Source of the DNA: an uncultured Actinomycetes bacterium
GTDB lineage: Bacteria > Actinomycetota > Coriobacteriia > Coriobacteriales > Atopobiaceae
Assembly: GCA_900314645.1 (NCBI GenBank)
Contig: OMWB01000009.1
Location: 103,060 to 167,059 of the forward strand
Length of the DNA stretch: 64,000 nucleotides
Reading direction: 5' to 3'
The notes under the pieces are model-generated. The model ran no database searches and had not been told where the DNA came from. It was given only the letters and a program-made list of their open reading frames with translations. The first letter of the stretch is position 1. Each line of letters begins with the position of its first letter. The translations under genes and the position numbers were made by a program. Below, piece after piece: positions 44,195-53,723 of the stretch.

Positions 44195-47100
44195 CTAGCC
44201 CATGTGCTTCTGCGAATGGCGTTGCTTCCTTCTGTCTTGGATGCGCAGGGCGCCGCCAAGACCAAGCGCGAAGAGCGCGGCTGCGAAGACAGCCGCAGTG
44301 GGCAGGGCAACATCACCTGTCTTTGGCAGGCGCGACGTGCCCCCGTTCTTGGGTGTTGGAGTGGACGGGGGTGTTGAGGGCTTGCGCACCGTGACGGTCT
44401 GACCGCCGTCAGATATGTCCTCATGCGTCGCGACGAGGGTCTCGGTGTCTGCATTCATGAGCAGCTCAAACACCACGAGGTCGCATTCGCCAAGGTCAGA
44501 GGCATCAAAGGCAAACTCAAGCGAGGCCTCGCCTGACGATGCTTCGGGGACGAGCGGGGCGCTCGCTGCCACAGGCTTGCCCTCCGCATCGACGAGCAGC
44601 CCGGCATCGTTGCCGCGTTCGTCACGTAGATGAATGACGCCCGAGATGAGGTAGTTCGCTCCCGGTTCAAGGCCCTCATACCGGACCGTGTCAATAATGT
44701 GCTGGTCAGTGGCCGCATCAAGCGTCTTGGTGCCTTCTGGTGAGGTGGCGACCGTACCGATCTTCGGGATGCTGAGCGACTGGCTGTCTGACGAAAGGTC
44801 TTCGTGGGTGGCCACAAGCTTGTCATCGTGGTAGAGCTGCTCAAACACCGTGACCTCGGTGCCAAGGAGTTCGGCGGCATCGAAGGTGAAGGTCATGTCC
44901 ACACTTCCACTAGAAGCGTCAGGCGTGAATGAGAGCTCGGCTTGGACGGGCTGGCCGTTTGCCTGCACTGCCTCGCCACTCGCGCGGTTGACCAAAGACC
45001 CCTTGAGCAGGTATTCGTTTCCAGGAACAAGGCCCTGGAAGGCCACGGTGTCCACGATGCTTGCGTCGCGCGATCCAAGCAGCAGATGGCTGCCATCAAG
45101 GGCGTTGGCTGCGGTTGTCTGGATGCCAGGGATGGTAACGGACTGGGGCTCGTCTTCAAGATCGGCGTGCACGGCAAGCTCGACCCCCTCATGCCAGAGC
45201 GACTCAAAGGCCACGACCGTGTGCCCCTGGCACAGCGAGCCGTCAAAGGTGAAGGTCACGGTCGCGGTGCCAGAAGATGCGTCGGGCACAAAGCTGCGCT
45301 GCGCGGTGACGGGGGTGCCGTCCGCACGCAGGACGGGCTCGCCCGTCTCCCTGTCCATCAGCGTGCCCATAAGCTGGTACGTCTTGCCGGGCGTCAACCC
45401 CTCATAGCTGACCGTGTCGACCAGCTCAACATGGTCTGCGCCAAGCACCTCGCTTGCACCTTCCGTGTCGGTCAGGGTGGTGGCAATGCGGGGCACGTTC
45501 ACGCTTTGGTCGGTGTCAGCGATGTCGGCATGGGAGGCGAGCAGCTGCCCATCGAGCCACAGCTCCTCAAAGGCAACGACCGTCGTGCCTCGCCACAGGT
45601 CCGCATCGAGGGTGAAGCTGACGTCCACGCTGCCGCTCGAGGCCCTCGGCGTGAAGAGCGTGCTCGCCGCGGCTTCGTTTCCCGACGCGTCAGTCACGAC
45701 TCCGCCGTCCGATCCATCCTCCGTCACATAGTGCAGTGTGCCGCGCAGCTCGTACTCGGTGCCATCCGTCGAGAGGTTGTTGAAGTAGACCGTGTCAGTG
45801 AGCTGCCACACGCTGCCGTCGTCTTGCGATGCAGTAGTGGCGAGGATCGTCTGCACCGTCGGTTGCGCATGGTCATCCACCGTGCCGCCGTCAATCTCCA
45901 TGTAGTCGCGCGAGACGCGAATCTCAAAGCTGACCAGGTCATAGCCCTCGTTTGCCGCACAGCGAAGCTCGCTCACGCGGTAGGTGTCATAGGGAAGCGC
46001 CCCCAAGTTGTCGTCAGGCTCAACATACAGGTCAGTTCCGCCAGAGAACCAAATGCCCGCAGATGCGTCATAGGGGCTCTCGGTAGCGCTGGCAACCAGG
46101 GTCAGCGGTTCAGGCGTGTCTTCCGCGACCTCCGCGAGGGCTTCCTCGGACGTTGACTGCTCCGCCACCTCGTCAATCTCGGCCGCCTCGCCCTCGCTCA
46201 GGTCGGCCGGATCATCGCCAGTGCTGGTCTCCTCCGCTGTAAGGGCAGCTGTTTCCTCGTGGGCAGTCTCCTCCGCCACCTCGTCGGGGACCCCATCCTC
46301 GATAGCTTCGACAGCATCCGCGACGGTCTTCTCAACCAGGTCGGTAAGTGCCTCGCCCTCGAGTTCCTCGTCCTCCGCAGGGGTCTCTTCCAAAATGCCA
46401 GCCTCATCTGTCGCCTCAGCCTCAATCTCAACCTCGGCGTCAGAAGCGTCAAGCGACTGCGCATCGATTTGCGGCGCGTCTTCGGCCGCCACGCTGTCGT
46501 TCGCGTTGGTCAGGTGCGTGTGGGCGTTGAACGAGGCGCTCGTCGAGCACTGTCCGTTGTCATCGGTGACAATTACATGTCGTTCGCCCGTGGTGAGGGA
46601 CTCGATGGCAAAGGGAATCCCCGCCATGCGGCGCATGCTTTGGCCATCCACCTTCACAAAGGCGAGGTCGCCACGTTTTACCTGGTCAGGTACGGAATCG
46701 TCAGCACCGGAGAGGTCTACTACAGCGCCATTCTCTCGAATCTGAAACGACATGCTCCATTCGTCGCGTCCGGTCAGCCGATATCCCTCGGGCGCCTCAA
46801 TCTCGTAGGCAACATACGTGCCATAGGGCAACGCGTCAGAGGCGGTCTCGGCACAGCCATCAGCGCTGGTTGTGAGCGTGGTCACGACGGAACCGGGCTC
46901 ATAGGTGGTCCCATCAACCACAACGGGCTGATCGCTGGTGAGCTCGATGGCCAGCATCGCGCCCTGCAACGTCGCCGCGCCTTGTGCAACGTGATCGAGG
47001 CGCTGCATATCCACCTTGCCCAGTCTCACGCCGCCGCGGACTACGTCATTGGGGACCAAGAACTGCGTGGATCCCGGCCGCTCTGACGAGCGCGTGGGAC

Positions 47101-48520
47101 CGCTCACGATGCGCCTGACGGCTCGCGATCCCTGCTGCTCAACCACAAAGCAGCAGGACTGTCCTCCTGCAAGGTAACCCTCCGGTGCCGCGATCTCTTC
47201 GATGGTGTAGGTGCCCAGCGGAAGCACAATCGTCCCGTCTTCGTCACGGTATGGCTCGTCGCCCGCTACCAGGTGCTCGTCATCAAGTGTTGCCACGCCT
47301 TGCCCGTCCGTCTGGATTGTCCAGCTGCGTGTCGCTTCCCCTGAAGCGTTGCCCATGGTGTTTGCACAGCGCGAAACCAAGAACTGAGCGCCAGCAAGCG
47401 TGGCGTCACCCTGCGCCTGCGTCTCGTCGCCCGTCAGGATCATCTCTGCGTCGCCCTTGCGCAGCAACAGGCCCACGTCGACAAAGAGCGGGTTGTCTTG
47501 CGCCGTGCCGCCCGCAATCGCGGTTGTCTCAAGCGGAAGAACCTTAACCTCGTAGGTCTCCTCGTTCTTCTCAAAACCCTTTGGAGCCTTGGTCTCCTGC
47601 ACGTAGTACGTGCCTTGACTCAAGGAAGCGGCGTCGGCAGCCCCGTCCTTGTCGGTAACCAGGGTGGTCACTGGGGTCGTGCACGCGGCGTCGGAGTAGA
47701 GCGTATACTCGGCGCCCGCGAGGCTATAGCATGCGTCGTTGTCAGAGATGGCCGGTAGGCTGGACACCTTCGTCAGCGAGACGCCACCCAGCTGTGGAAC
47801 GCAGATGGCAAGCGGCTGGTACTCGCTGGAATTGGGGGAATATACGCGCGAGCAGCCGCGCTCCGGCCCTTGCGCTCCAGCCTCTACCCAGCTCTCCGCA
47901 GCCCCATACAGGGCCTTGACCTGGCTGGAGAACCACTCCGGCATGGCCTCGCCCGAGCCATAGGTGGTGAGGTACTGCTTGTCGTTGTGCATAATGGCCC
48001 ATACGGCATAGCGCGCAGGCTCCCAACCGTATTGCACGTCGAAGCCACCGTCGCTGTGGTACAGCACATAGTCCAACATCAGCGGTCCAGAGGTCCATGA
48101 CGAGACCACCGTGCCCCGAGGTGGCGGGGACACGCTGATGACGGTGCAGTAGGCTTCCTGGCCATCCAGCTGGTGGCGGTACTCCGTGCTCATCGTGATG
48201 GTCTTTGGATCGGTGCCACTTGCGGCGAGCGCGGCAGTGGGACTGCAGGCGGTCGGCGCGAGCGCCTGCACAAGGGCCAGCAGTAGTGCGGCTGCAAACG
48301 CCTGCAAGGCATGACGCATCATGTCCGCGCGGGCGTGGACAACGTGACTGGTGCGCGTCGCGAGCGAAAGGCTTGCACGGCCGGCATGTCCCGGGGCGCA
48401 GGGGCGTCCTCCACGTATGGGGTCACCTCCAAGCAGCACGGCGCGCGGCAACTCGTAGCGCGCGTCTCCGTTGCGGTTGGGTGATCGCCGTGGGCGTTGT
48501 CGTTTTGGGTTCAAGTCCAT
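44195..48520 (-). CDS. LPXTG-anchored surface adhesin with SpaA and VaFE repeats
   Basis: A protein of 1441 residues. A 66-residue polar N-terminal extension precedes the hydrophobic signal core (ALQAFAAALLLALVQAL, about 70-88); ATG 48520 is still preferred because GAGGAGG is right before it and the inner ATGs at 48322 have none. Then a thioester-like module with a cysteine (EAYCTVIS) but ARYAVWA where TQ-A-W is expected; about four SpaA-like prealbumin folds (ETKAPKGF, EIAAPEGY, EIEAPEGYRL); an acidic stretch of about 130 residues (about 675-805); and four VaFE ester-bond domains (VVAFEELW, VVAFESLW, VTVFEQLY, VVFELLM). LPKTG near residue 1398, membrane span and basic tail complete the sortase signal. 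Attached to peptidoglycan; adhesion role inferred. Confidence 0.92.
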   Translation of the reverse strand: MDLNPKRQRPRRSPNRNGDARYELPRAVLLGGDPIRGGRPCAPGHAGRASLSLATRTSHVVHARADMMRHALQAFAAALLLALVQALAPTACSPTAALAASGTDPKTITMSTEYRHQLDGQEAYCTVISVSPPPRGTVVSSWTSGPLMLDYVLYHSDGGFDVQYGWEPARYAVWAIMHNDKQYLTTYGSGEAMPEWFSSQVKALYGAAESWVEAGAQGPERGCSRVYSPNSSEYQPLAICVPQLGGVSLTKVSSLPAISDNDACYSLAGAEYTLYSDAACTTPVTTLVTDKDGAADAASLSQGTYYVQETKAPKGFEKNEETYEVKVLPLETTAIAGGTAQDNPLFVDVGLLLRKGDAEMILTGDETQAQGDATLAGAQFLVSRCANTMGNASGEATRSWTIQTDGQGVATLDDEHLVAGDEPYRDEDGTIVLPLGTYTIEEIAAPEGYLAGGQSCCFVVEQQGSRAVRRIVSGPTRSSERPGSTQFLVPNDVVRGGVRLGKVDMQRLDHVAQGAATLQGAMLAIELTSDQPVVVDGTTYEPGSVVTTLTTSADGCAETASDALPYGTYVAYEIEAPEGYRLTGRDEWSMSFQIRENGAVVDLSGADDSVPDQVKRGDLAFVKVDGQSMRRMAGIPFAIESLTTGERHVIVTDDNGQCSTSASFNAHTHLTNANDSVAAEDAPQIDAQSLDASDAEVEIEAEATDEAGILEETPAEDEELEGEALTDLVEKTVADAVEAIEDGVPDEVAEETAHEETAALTAEETSTGDDPADLSEGEAAEIDEVAEQSTSEEALAEVAEDTPEPLTLVASATESPYDASAGIWFSGGTDLYVEPDDNLGALPYDTYRVSELRCAANEGYDLVSFEIRVSRDYMEIDGGTVDDHAQPTVQTILATTASQDDGSVWQLTDTVYFNNLSTDGTEYELRGTLHYVTEDGSDGGVVTDASGNEAAASTLFTPRASSGSVDVSFTLDADLWRGTTVVAFEELWLDGQLLASHADIADTDQSVNVPRIATTLTDTEGASEVLGADHVELVDTVSYEGLTPGKTYQLMGTLMDRETGEPVLRADGTPVTAQRSFVPDASSGTATVTFTFDGSLCQGHTVVAFESLWHEGVELAVHADLEDEPQSVTIPGIQTTAANALDGSHLLLGSRDASIVDTVAFQGLVPGNEYLLKGSLVNRASGEAVQANGQPVQAELSFTPDASSGSVDMTFTFDAAELLGTEVTVFEQLYHDDKLVATHEDLSSDSQSLSIPKIGTVATSPEGTKTLDAATDQHIIDTVRYEGLEPGANYLISGVIHLRDERGNDAGLLVDAEGKPVAASAPLVPEASSGEASLEFAFDASDLGECDLVVFELLMNADTETLVATHEDISDGGQTVTVRKPSTPPSTPTPKNGGTSRLPKTGDVALPTAAVFAAALFALGLGGALRIQDRRKQRHSQKHMG

Positions 48521-48742
48521 CTCTTGCCTCCTCTTTGTAGCGGTGCCTCAAAAGGGCGGGGAGGCAAGACCTTAGCGATGCGACCTCGCAGTAAGCTTGC
48601 ACACACCTGCAGGTCAGTGGCACATTTCTGCACTTGCGTCAGATTTGGCGCAAGGCGTGCAGGTGAGCGAATTGGCGATGATTTAGGGAAGCGAGAGTGT
48701 CAAAAACATGAGAAGTCGGGCTGTGATAGAATCTCCATGCAT

Positions 48743-48817
48743 GCGGGTGTCGCCAAGTGGTAAGGCCCCAGCTTCCCAAGCTGGTATCCGCGGGTTCGAA
48801 TCCCGTCACCCGCTCCA
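48743..48817 (+). tRNA. tRNA-Gly (CCC)
   Basis: A 75-nt cloverleaf with acceptor GCGGGTG/CACCCGC, encoded CCA and anticodon CCC in the CCAGC/GCTGG stem. No tail duplication. Confidence 0.95.
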
Positions 48818-48828
48818 GAACATCTCAG

Positions 48829-48855
48829 CGAGGCCCTGTGGGGCCTCGTTTTTTT
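48829..48855 (+). terminator. Terminator after tRNA-Gly
   Basis: CGAGGCCC/GGGCCTCG stem with a 4-nt loop and T7. Confidence 0.85.
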
Positions 48856-49037
48856 CTTGCGCTGCCCAAAACGGCGGAGCCAACGCTTCTTACGAGCGCC
48901 ATTTCAAAATTGATGTGCGGTCAATGGAGATGGACGTCGTCGGTAAACCAAAGGACTACGGATTGGTTTACTTGGGCATACTCTGCTGGCACATCAATGC
49001 ATCCAGCGGTATATCCGCTGCATTTGAAAGGAACGCC

Positions 49038-50318
49038 ATGGGACATATGACTTCAGAAGAATGCCGTCGAGCTATCGAGGGGCTTTCTGACCAGATCGGG
49101 CGCTACGCGGAGCTTATCGTGCGCAAGGGCGGCGCGATTCGTCCGGGGCAGGAGGTTGTGGTACAGGCCCCGGTCGAGCGGGCAGACTTTGCGCGTCTGG
49201 TGGTCGAGCGCGCCTACGCTGCTGGCGCTGGCCACGTGACGGTCATTTGGAGCGACGATGCCATCACGCGCATGGAGTACGAGAACGTGGAGCTGTCGTA
49301 CTTCCAGCATACGCCAGATTGGAAGATTGCCCAGCTCAATGGCCTAGCTGAGGCTGGCGCTGCCTTTATCTACCTTGAGGGAAGCGACCCGTCGGCGCTG
49401 AAGGACATCGACCCTGCCAAGCCCGCGGCCGCTGCGCGTGCGCGCAACAGCGAGTGCCGCGTGTTTCGCGAGGGCATGGACTTTGGACGCAACGTGTGGA
49501 CCATCGCCGGTGTTCCAGTAAAGGCGTGGGCTACCCAAGTCTTTGAGGGGGTGCCGGCCGACGAGGCGGTTTATCGCCTGTGGGTTGCCATTCTCGAGAC
49601 GGCGCGCTCTGCGGGTGAGGATCCGCAGCAGGAATGGGAGACGCACAACGCGGCGTTCGAGAAGAACAAGCGCTTCCTGAACGACAACGCGTTTGACCAC
49701 CTGCACTACCACTCAAAGAACGGCACCGACCTGACCATAGGCCTCAATCAGGGTCATATCTGGGAGGGTGGCGCCGCGCGTACCGTCGACGGAACGGTCT
49801 TCTTCCCCAACATCCCCACGGAAGAGGTGTTCACCACGCCCGACCGCATGCGCGTCGACGGCGTCGTGTACTCTGCGCTGCCGCTGGCGCATGCCGGCCA
49901 GGTGGTGCGCGACTTCTGGTTCCGCTTTGAGAACGGCGCCGTGGTTGACTACGGTGCGGCGCAGGGCAAGGAGGTGCTGCGCCAGATCCTTGAGACGGAC
50001 GAGAACGCCGTTCGTCTGGGTGAGTGCGCGCTCATCTCCAAGAACACGCCTATTCGTGAGACGGGCATCCTCTTCTACGACACGCTGTATGACGAGAACG
50101 CAAGCTGCCACCTTGCGCTGGGCACCGGCTTCCCGGAGTGCCTGGACGGCGGCCTTGAGATGGACAAGGACCAGCTGATCGCCCACGGCGTGAACCAGAG
50201 CGCCACGCACGTTGACTTCATGATCGGCTCCGACGACCTCTGCGTAACTGGCGTGAAGGCAAACGGTGAAGAGGTCCCCGTCTTCCAGAACGGCCAGTGG
50301 GTTTGGGAGAACGAGTAA
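49038..50318 (+). CDS. M29-family aminopeptidase (AmpS/PepS type)
   Basis: A protein of 426 residues. Typical M29 features: GGAIRPGQEVVVQAPVERADF near the start, YLEGSDP, then the metal site region with FPNIPTEEVFTTPDRMRVDG, GDF-like carboxylate segments, HLALGTGFPEC, and H-x-D in ATHVDFMIGS. These are cytosolic dizinc or cobalt exopeptidases that remove N-terminal residues. ATG 49038 follows GAAAGGA; a longer frame would run back into tRNA-Gly and is rejected. Single gene closed by a bidirectional terminator. Confidence 0.93.
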   Translation: MGHMTSEECRRAIEGLSDQIGRYAELIVRKGGAIRPGQEVVVQAPVERADFARLVVERAYAAGAGHVTVIWSDDAITRMEYENVELSYFQHTPDWKIAQLNGLAEAGAAFIYLEGSDPSALKDIDPAKPAAAARARNSECRVFREGMDFGRNVWTIAGVPVKAWATQVFEGVPADEAVYRLWVAILETARSAGEDPQQEWETHNAAFEKNKRFLNDNAFDHLHYHSKNGTDLTIGLNQGHIWEGGAARTVDGTVFFPNIPTEEVFTTPDRMRVDGVVYSALPLAHAGQVVRDFWFRFENGAVVDYGAAQGKEVLRQILETDENAVRLGECALISKNTPIRETGILFYDTLYDENASCHLALGTGFPECLDGGLEMDKDQLIAHGVNQSATHVDFMIGSDDLCVTGVKANGEEVPVFQNGQWVWENE

Positions 50319-50344
50319 GCGAGTCTTAGCCGCATAGGCAAAAG

Positions 50345-50388
50345 AGGGACGCCCCCTTGGAACATGTGGTCCAAGGGGGCGTCCCTTT
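50345..50388. terminator. Bidirectional terminator
   Basis: A 16-bp perfect stem (50346-50361 with 50370-50385), flanked by A-rich sequence on the left and T-rich on the right, between the convergent M29 and lipoprotein genes. Confidence 0.8.
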
Positions 50389-50413
50389 CTGCTCAAACGT
50401 TGCGCCGATGCGA

Positions 50414-51286
50414 CTATGCGGCGTTGCCCAGCGCGGGAATCGGGGTCTCTTCAGTGGGGACCGCAGCGGACACGACCTCGGCGGGAACCTCGATGGCGCC
50501 GACCGTTCCATAGCCCGACACCTTCAGATCGAGGCCCATGGTCACGTCGAGGTTGGTCGCAAGGCTCGCATCAACCGGGACGGAAGCCGTAACGGGTGCC
50601 ATGTAGACGGAGGTCAGGCGGCATGAATCGTCAAAGGTCAGGACAACGTTCGCGTCCTTGAGGATGTTGTTGACAAGCTCCTCACGGCTCGCGATGGCCT
50701 CTGCGGTGTCGTTCTCAGTTGCGAGTGCGGCGGCAACCCGCTTGGCAAGGGAGGCACCGTTAATGGTTACGGTGTAGGTGCCGTCGTTCTCTTCAAAGGC
50801 GGCTTCGATAAAGATGGACTCGTCAAGCACGCTGGCGGCATCTGCGATGTTTGCATTGATATCGGCGGCGTCCGACTCCGCGACATACCACTGGTCATTG
50901 GTAAGGCCGCTAAGGTCAAGGCCTAGTGCGCTCAGGTCAATGGGGATGCCCTTGTAGTATACGAGCCGCTTTCCGTCCTGCTCGACGGAGTACAGCTCCA
51001 TGGAGGAGCCGCCGCTCTTTGCGGCAATGGTGCCATGGGCAGCACCGCCGTTAAGCTGCAGGTCAAGCGTAGTGTCCAACGAGAGCTGGAGGGCGCCGAC
51101 GCCTGCGGTGAGCGTCATGTCGCCCGTCACGACGCTGTTGTCGTGATCAGTCTTCAGGTATGCAGCGTATACCTCCGAGGCGGTCTTTGGCTTGCTTGTG
51201 GCGGTGCCACAAGCGGCAAGGCTGCCGATGGCGATGAATGTCGCAACAAGTACAGCGATGATCTTGCGTGGGTCAATCTTGCGCAT
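50414..51286 (-). CDS. Secreted lipoprotein, unknown function
   Basis: A protein of 290 residues starting MRKIDPRKIIAVLVATFIAI, with lipobox SLAAC (Cys around residue 26), so it is exported and lipid-anchored. The mature part is beta-rich, alternating strands such as SSMELYSVEQDGKRLVYYKG and DNSVVTGDMTLTAGVGALQL. This is the layout of LolA/LppX-like or DUF6612-type bowl proteins seen in other Gram-positives, but I cannot assign a family firmly. ATG 51286 is preferred to ATG 51295 because GAGAGAGG abuts the latter and is 9 nt from the former. Upstream 218 bp are gene-free up to tRNA-Lys. Confidence 0.75.
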   Translation of the reverse strand: MRKIDPRKIIAVLVATFIAIGSLAACGTATSKPKTASEVYAAYLKTDHDNSVVTGDMTLTAGVGALQLSLDTTLDLQLNGGAAHGTIAAKSGGSSMELYSVEQDGKRLVYYKGIPIDLSALGLDLSGLTNDQWYVAESDAADINANIADAASVLDESIFIEAAFEENDGTYTVTINGASLAKRVAAALATENDTAEAIASREELVNNILKDANVVLTFDDSCRLTSVYMAPVTASVPVDASLATNLDVTMGLDLKVSGYGTVGAIEVPAEVVSAAVPTEETPIPALGNAA

Positions 51287-51504
51287 GATATGCATCCTCT
51301 CTCGCAGGGTGCGTGGATAGGTGCGCCAGGCACAGTGTGAGCGGCCTGGCGTCAGAGTGTGTATACCCACAGTGACATGGGGCTTTTCACTCTGTTGCAT
51401 GGCCGCAAAAATGACTGAATGCAGCCGTGCCGATGTATTTGAACGCGGCGAAGAATCATTATGAGTGCGCGATACAAGCGCCCGCGTGCTAGAATGCATC
51501 TGTT

Positions 51505-51580
51505 GGGCCCTTAGCTCAGTTGGCAGAGCAGGGGACTTTTAATCCCAAGGTCGTGGGTTCGAACCCCACAGGGCCCACCA
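51505..51580 (+). tRNA. tRNA-Lys (TTT)
   Basis: A 76-nt cloverleaf with acceptor GGGCCCT/AGGGCCC, encoded CCA, anticodon TTT. TAGAAT 9 bp upstream may be its -10. Its 3' tail is duplicated 174 bp downstream. Confidence 0.95.
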
Positions 51581-51761
51581 CAATTGACGAAGAGGCCTCC
51601 CGTGACGGAGGCCTTTCTTGTTGATGCCCGGCGCGCGGGGTTCGAACCCGCGAGGGCGGGACATGCCTGCGGCATGTCCCGGGCGGAGCGCCGGAAGGCG
51701 CGGAGCCGTGGAGCGTCGCCGGAGGCGACGCGGCGAACCCCACAGGGCCCACCATAATTGA
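51560..51761 (+). repeat. tRNA-Lys tail duplication flanking the element (copy D)
   Basis: From the T-loop, CGAACCCCACAGGGCCCACC and the next bases (51560-51587) recur at 51734-51761 with one mismatch in 28. The body (about 51633-51733) opens GGGGTTCGAACCCGCGAGGG, then has a hairpin GGGACATGCC/GGCATGTCCC in place of the CTTTGGCGCCC hairpin of copies A and C. It ends with the shared module GGGCGGAGCGCCGG and the hairpin GCGTCGCC/GGCGACGC, then CGG before CGAA. Unlike copies A and C, the second tail lacks the terminator. Confidence 0.85.
51593..51619 (+). terminator. Terminator after tRNA-Lys
   Basis: AGGCCTCC/GGAGGCCT stem, 6-nt loop, TTCTT. Confidence 0.75.
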
Positions 51762-51843
51762 AAAGACCATTCCAGCATAAAATGAATACTCAGGTGAGTC
51801 CGAGCCAGGCGGCAACGCCTACCTTCGAGAAAGAGCGCCGATT

Positions 51844-53448
51844 GTGGAAACCCGCCACCGTGTTTGCCAGGACTGGAATACCGCTTGCATAACTCGTAGG
51901 ACCGCCTTGCTCTCGCTAGGATGTGCCATGGCGTCCTCGGCGCTGCCGGGCTGCGCGCAGTCTCAGTCAGCCGACACTCCCGCATATGAGGCTGCAAACA
52001 ATGAGCAGGTCGCTTCCGTTCGCGCGGCGTCGTATGACATTCAGATATCGCTCGATACCGACGGCAACCGCATGGAGCAGGTTGTCGAGATGAACATCAA
52101 CAACGACGGCAGCAAGGACCTCGACGCACTCTACCTCAGGTACTATCCCTACGGATACGTTCCGTTTCTGATTTCAGAGTGGCCGGAGGGCAACGAGGGC
52201 AAGTCGGCAGCCATCACCTCAGTTACCCGCGACGGCACCGCGGATCAGCTGCCGTTCGCGTCTGACGCGGGTGACAACACGTTGGTGAAGGTGGACCTGT
52301 CGGATAGCCCCCTCAAGGTGGGCGAAAGCCTTATTCTGCAGGTGAACGCCTGGACAGACCTCCCCATTCTCAGAGGACGGTTCGGCACGTCCGTCTTTGA
52401 TGAGGGCAAACTGTTCAGCTTGACGTTCTGCTTCCCGTACCTTGAGTACATGAAGAACGGCGAATGGTATCTCGATCCTGCGAGCTTTGAACTTGAGAAC
52501 CGCAATCCCGAGCTTGCCGATTACCACGTAACGGTTGAGGCGCCCGACACGTTTACGGTTGTTGGCCCAGGAACCGTGCAGCAAGACGGGACGCTGACAA
52601 CCATCGACGCCAAGGACCTCCGTAGCCTTGCCGTATTCGCGTCAGACTGCATGGGCGTGGACGCCTTTGAGGTCCAAGGAATCAGCATCAGTAACTGCTA
52701 CTTGAACGTGGGAGACGTGGAGAACTATCGCATGCTCACGAGGCAGTATCTCACGGATGCGTTTGATAGCTTCATCGAGCTTGTCGGCCCATACCATCGC
52801 GACTGCTTCACGATGGTTGAGGGGTGCTCCAACATGGAGTTTTCCGGCGTTGCGATTATCAACGGCGACTTCTTCTACGACGGCGAGGTGGAAGGCTATC
52901 AGGACAGGTTTGCGCACCTTGTTCATGAAGTGGGCCATCAGTGGTTCTATGATGCCGTGGGCAATCACGAGTACCGCGAGGGCTGGATCGACGAAGGTTT
53001 CACCAGCTATCTGACGGATTCTGAGATCGCGTGCCGCGACAGCGAGTCACTGCGCATGGTGGGTGAGATCTATCCCGAAGGTAACGCGCTTGAGGCGAAC
53101 ATTGCCGAGCGTGAAATGGTGCGCATGGGTCTTGAAGGCGATCTTGTGGGGCTCGACCATTACTATCTCAACTCGCAGGAAGACAAGGAATCGATATCGA
53201 CGGTCATGGGCATAGAGAGGGAGTTCATGTTCCCTGGTCAATTGCCTGACCACTTCTACTCGGCCTTGTTCTTGGCGCAATTGAAGGACGCTATGGGTGA
53301 CGAGGAGTTTTACGCCTTCGTGAGGGACGTGTACGAGACCTATCTGCAGAAGATTGCCGACACCGAAGGTATCAAGCAGATTCTGCTCGAGCATGACGAC
53401 AGCGATGAGGTCAAGGAGCTCGTGTCGTTCTACCTGCTGACGAGCTAG
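51844..53448 (+). CDS. M1-family-like metallopeptidase, lipid-anchored
   Basis: A protein of 534 residues. The N-terminus carries TRRTALLSLGCAMASSALPGC: a twin-arginine-like motif, hydrophobic core and lipobox LPGC, so probably a Tat-exported lipoprotein facing outside. An M1-type beta-domain follows (MEQVVEMNINNDGSKDLDALYLRYYP), then the exopeptidase-like loop GCSNMEF with E332 (GAMEN equivalent), zinc site H361-E362-x2-H365 in HEVGHQWFYD, and third ligand E384 exactly 18 residues later (WIDEGFTSYL). It should clip peptides at the cell surface. GTG 51844 has only a weak ribosome site, so the start is uncertain. It follows the tRNA-Lys element; 275 gene-free bases follow. Confidence 0.88.
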   Translation: METRHRVCQDWNTACITRRTALLSLGCAMASSALPGCAQSQSADTPAYEAANNEQVASVRAASYDIQISLDTDGNRMEQVVEMNINNDGSKDLDALYLRYYPYGYVPFLISEWPEGNEGKSAAITSVTRDGTADQLPFASDAGDNTLVKVDLSDSPLKVGESLILQVNAWTDLPILRGRFGTSVFDEGKLFSLTFCFPYLEYMKNGEWYLDPASFELENRNPELADYHVTVEAPDTFTVVGPGTVQQDGTLTTIDAKDLRSLAVFASDCMGVDAFEVQGISISNCYLNVGDVENYRMLTRQYLTDAFDSFIELVGPYHRDCFTMVEGCSNMEFSGVAIINGDFFYDGEVEGYQDRFAHLVHEVGHQWFYDAVGNHEYREGWIDEGFTSYLTDSEIACRDSESLRMVGEIYPEGNALEANIAEREMVRMGLEGDLVGLDHYYLNSQEDKESISTVMGIEREFMFPGQLPDHFYSALFLAQLKDAMGDEEFYAFVRDVYETYLQKIADTEGIKQILLEHDDSDEVKELVSFYLLTS

Positions 53449-53723
53449 TGGCTTGCTTGGCGCCACGCTTTCAGGGGCTGTTGGCGATGACATAAGCGCT
53501 GACGCACGGCATAGGGGCTCGCGCTTGTGTGACTTGCATTACAACACGCCAAAAGTACGGGGATTCTGCCTTCGCAGATGTATCAAATGGGTCAGAATCA
53601 ACTCTATATACCAGCTCAGGCAAACCGCACCCTCACCACAGCAGCGCCTCGCTCTTGAAGGCAGTTGTCCATGCGATCAATCGTCGGGCCACGGGCCCAG
53701 GCAAACCATAAAGGCATCCGCGC

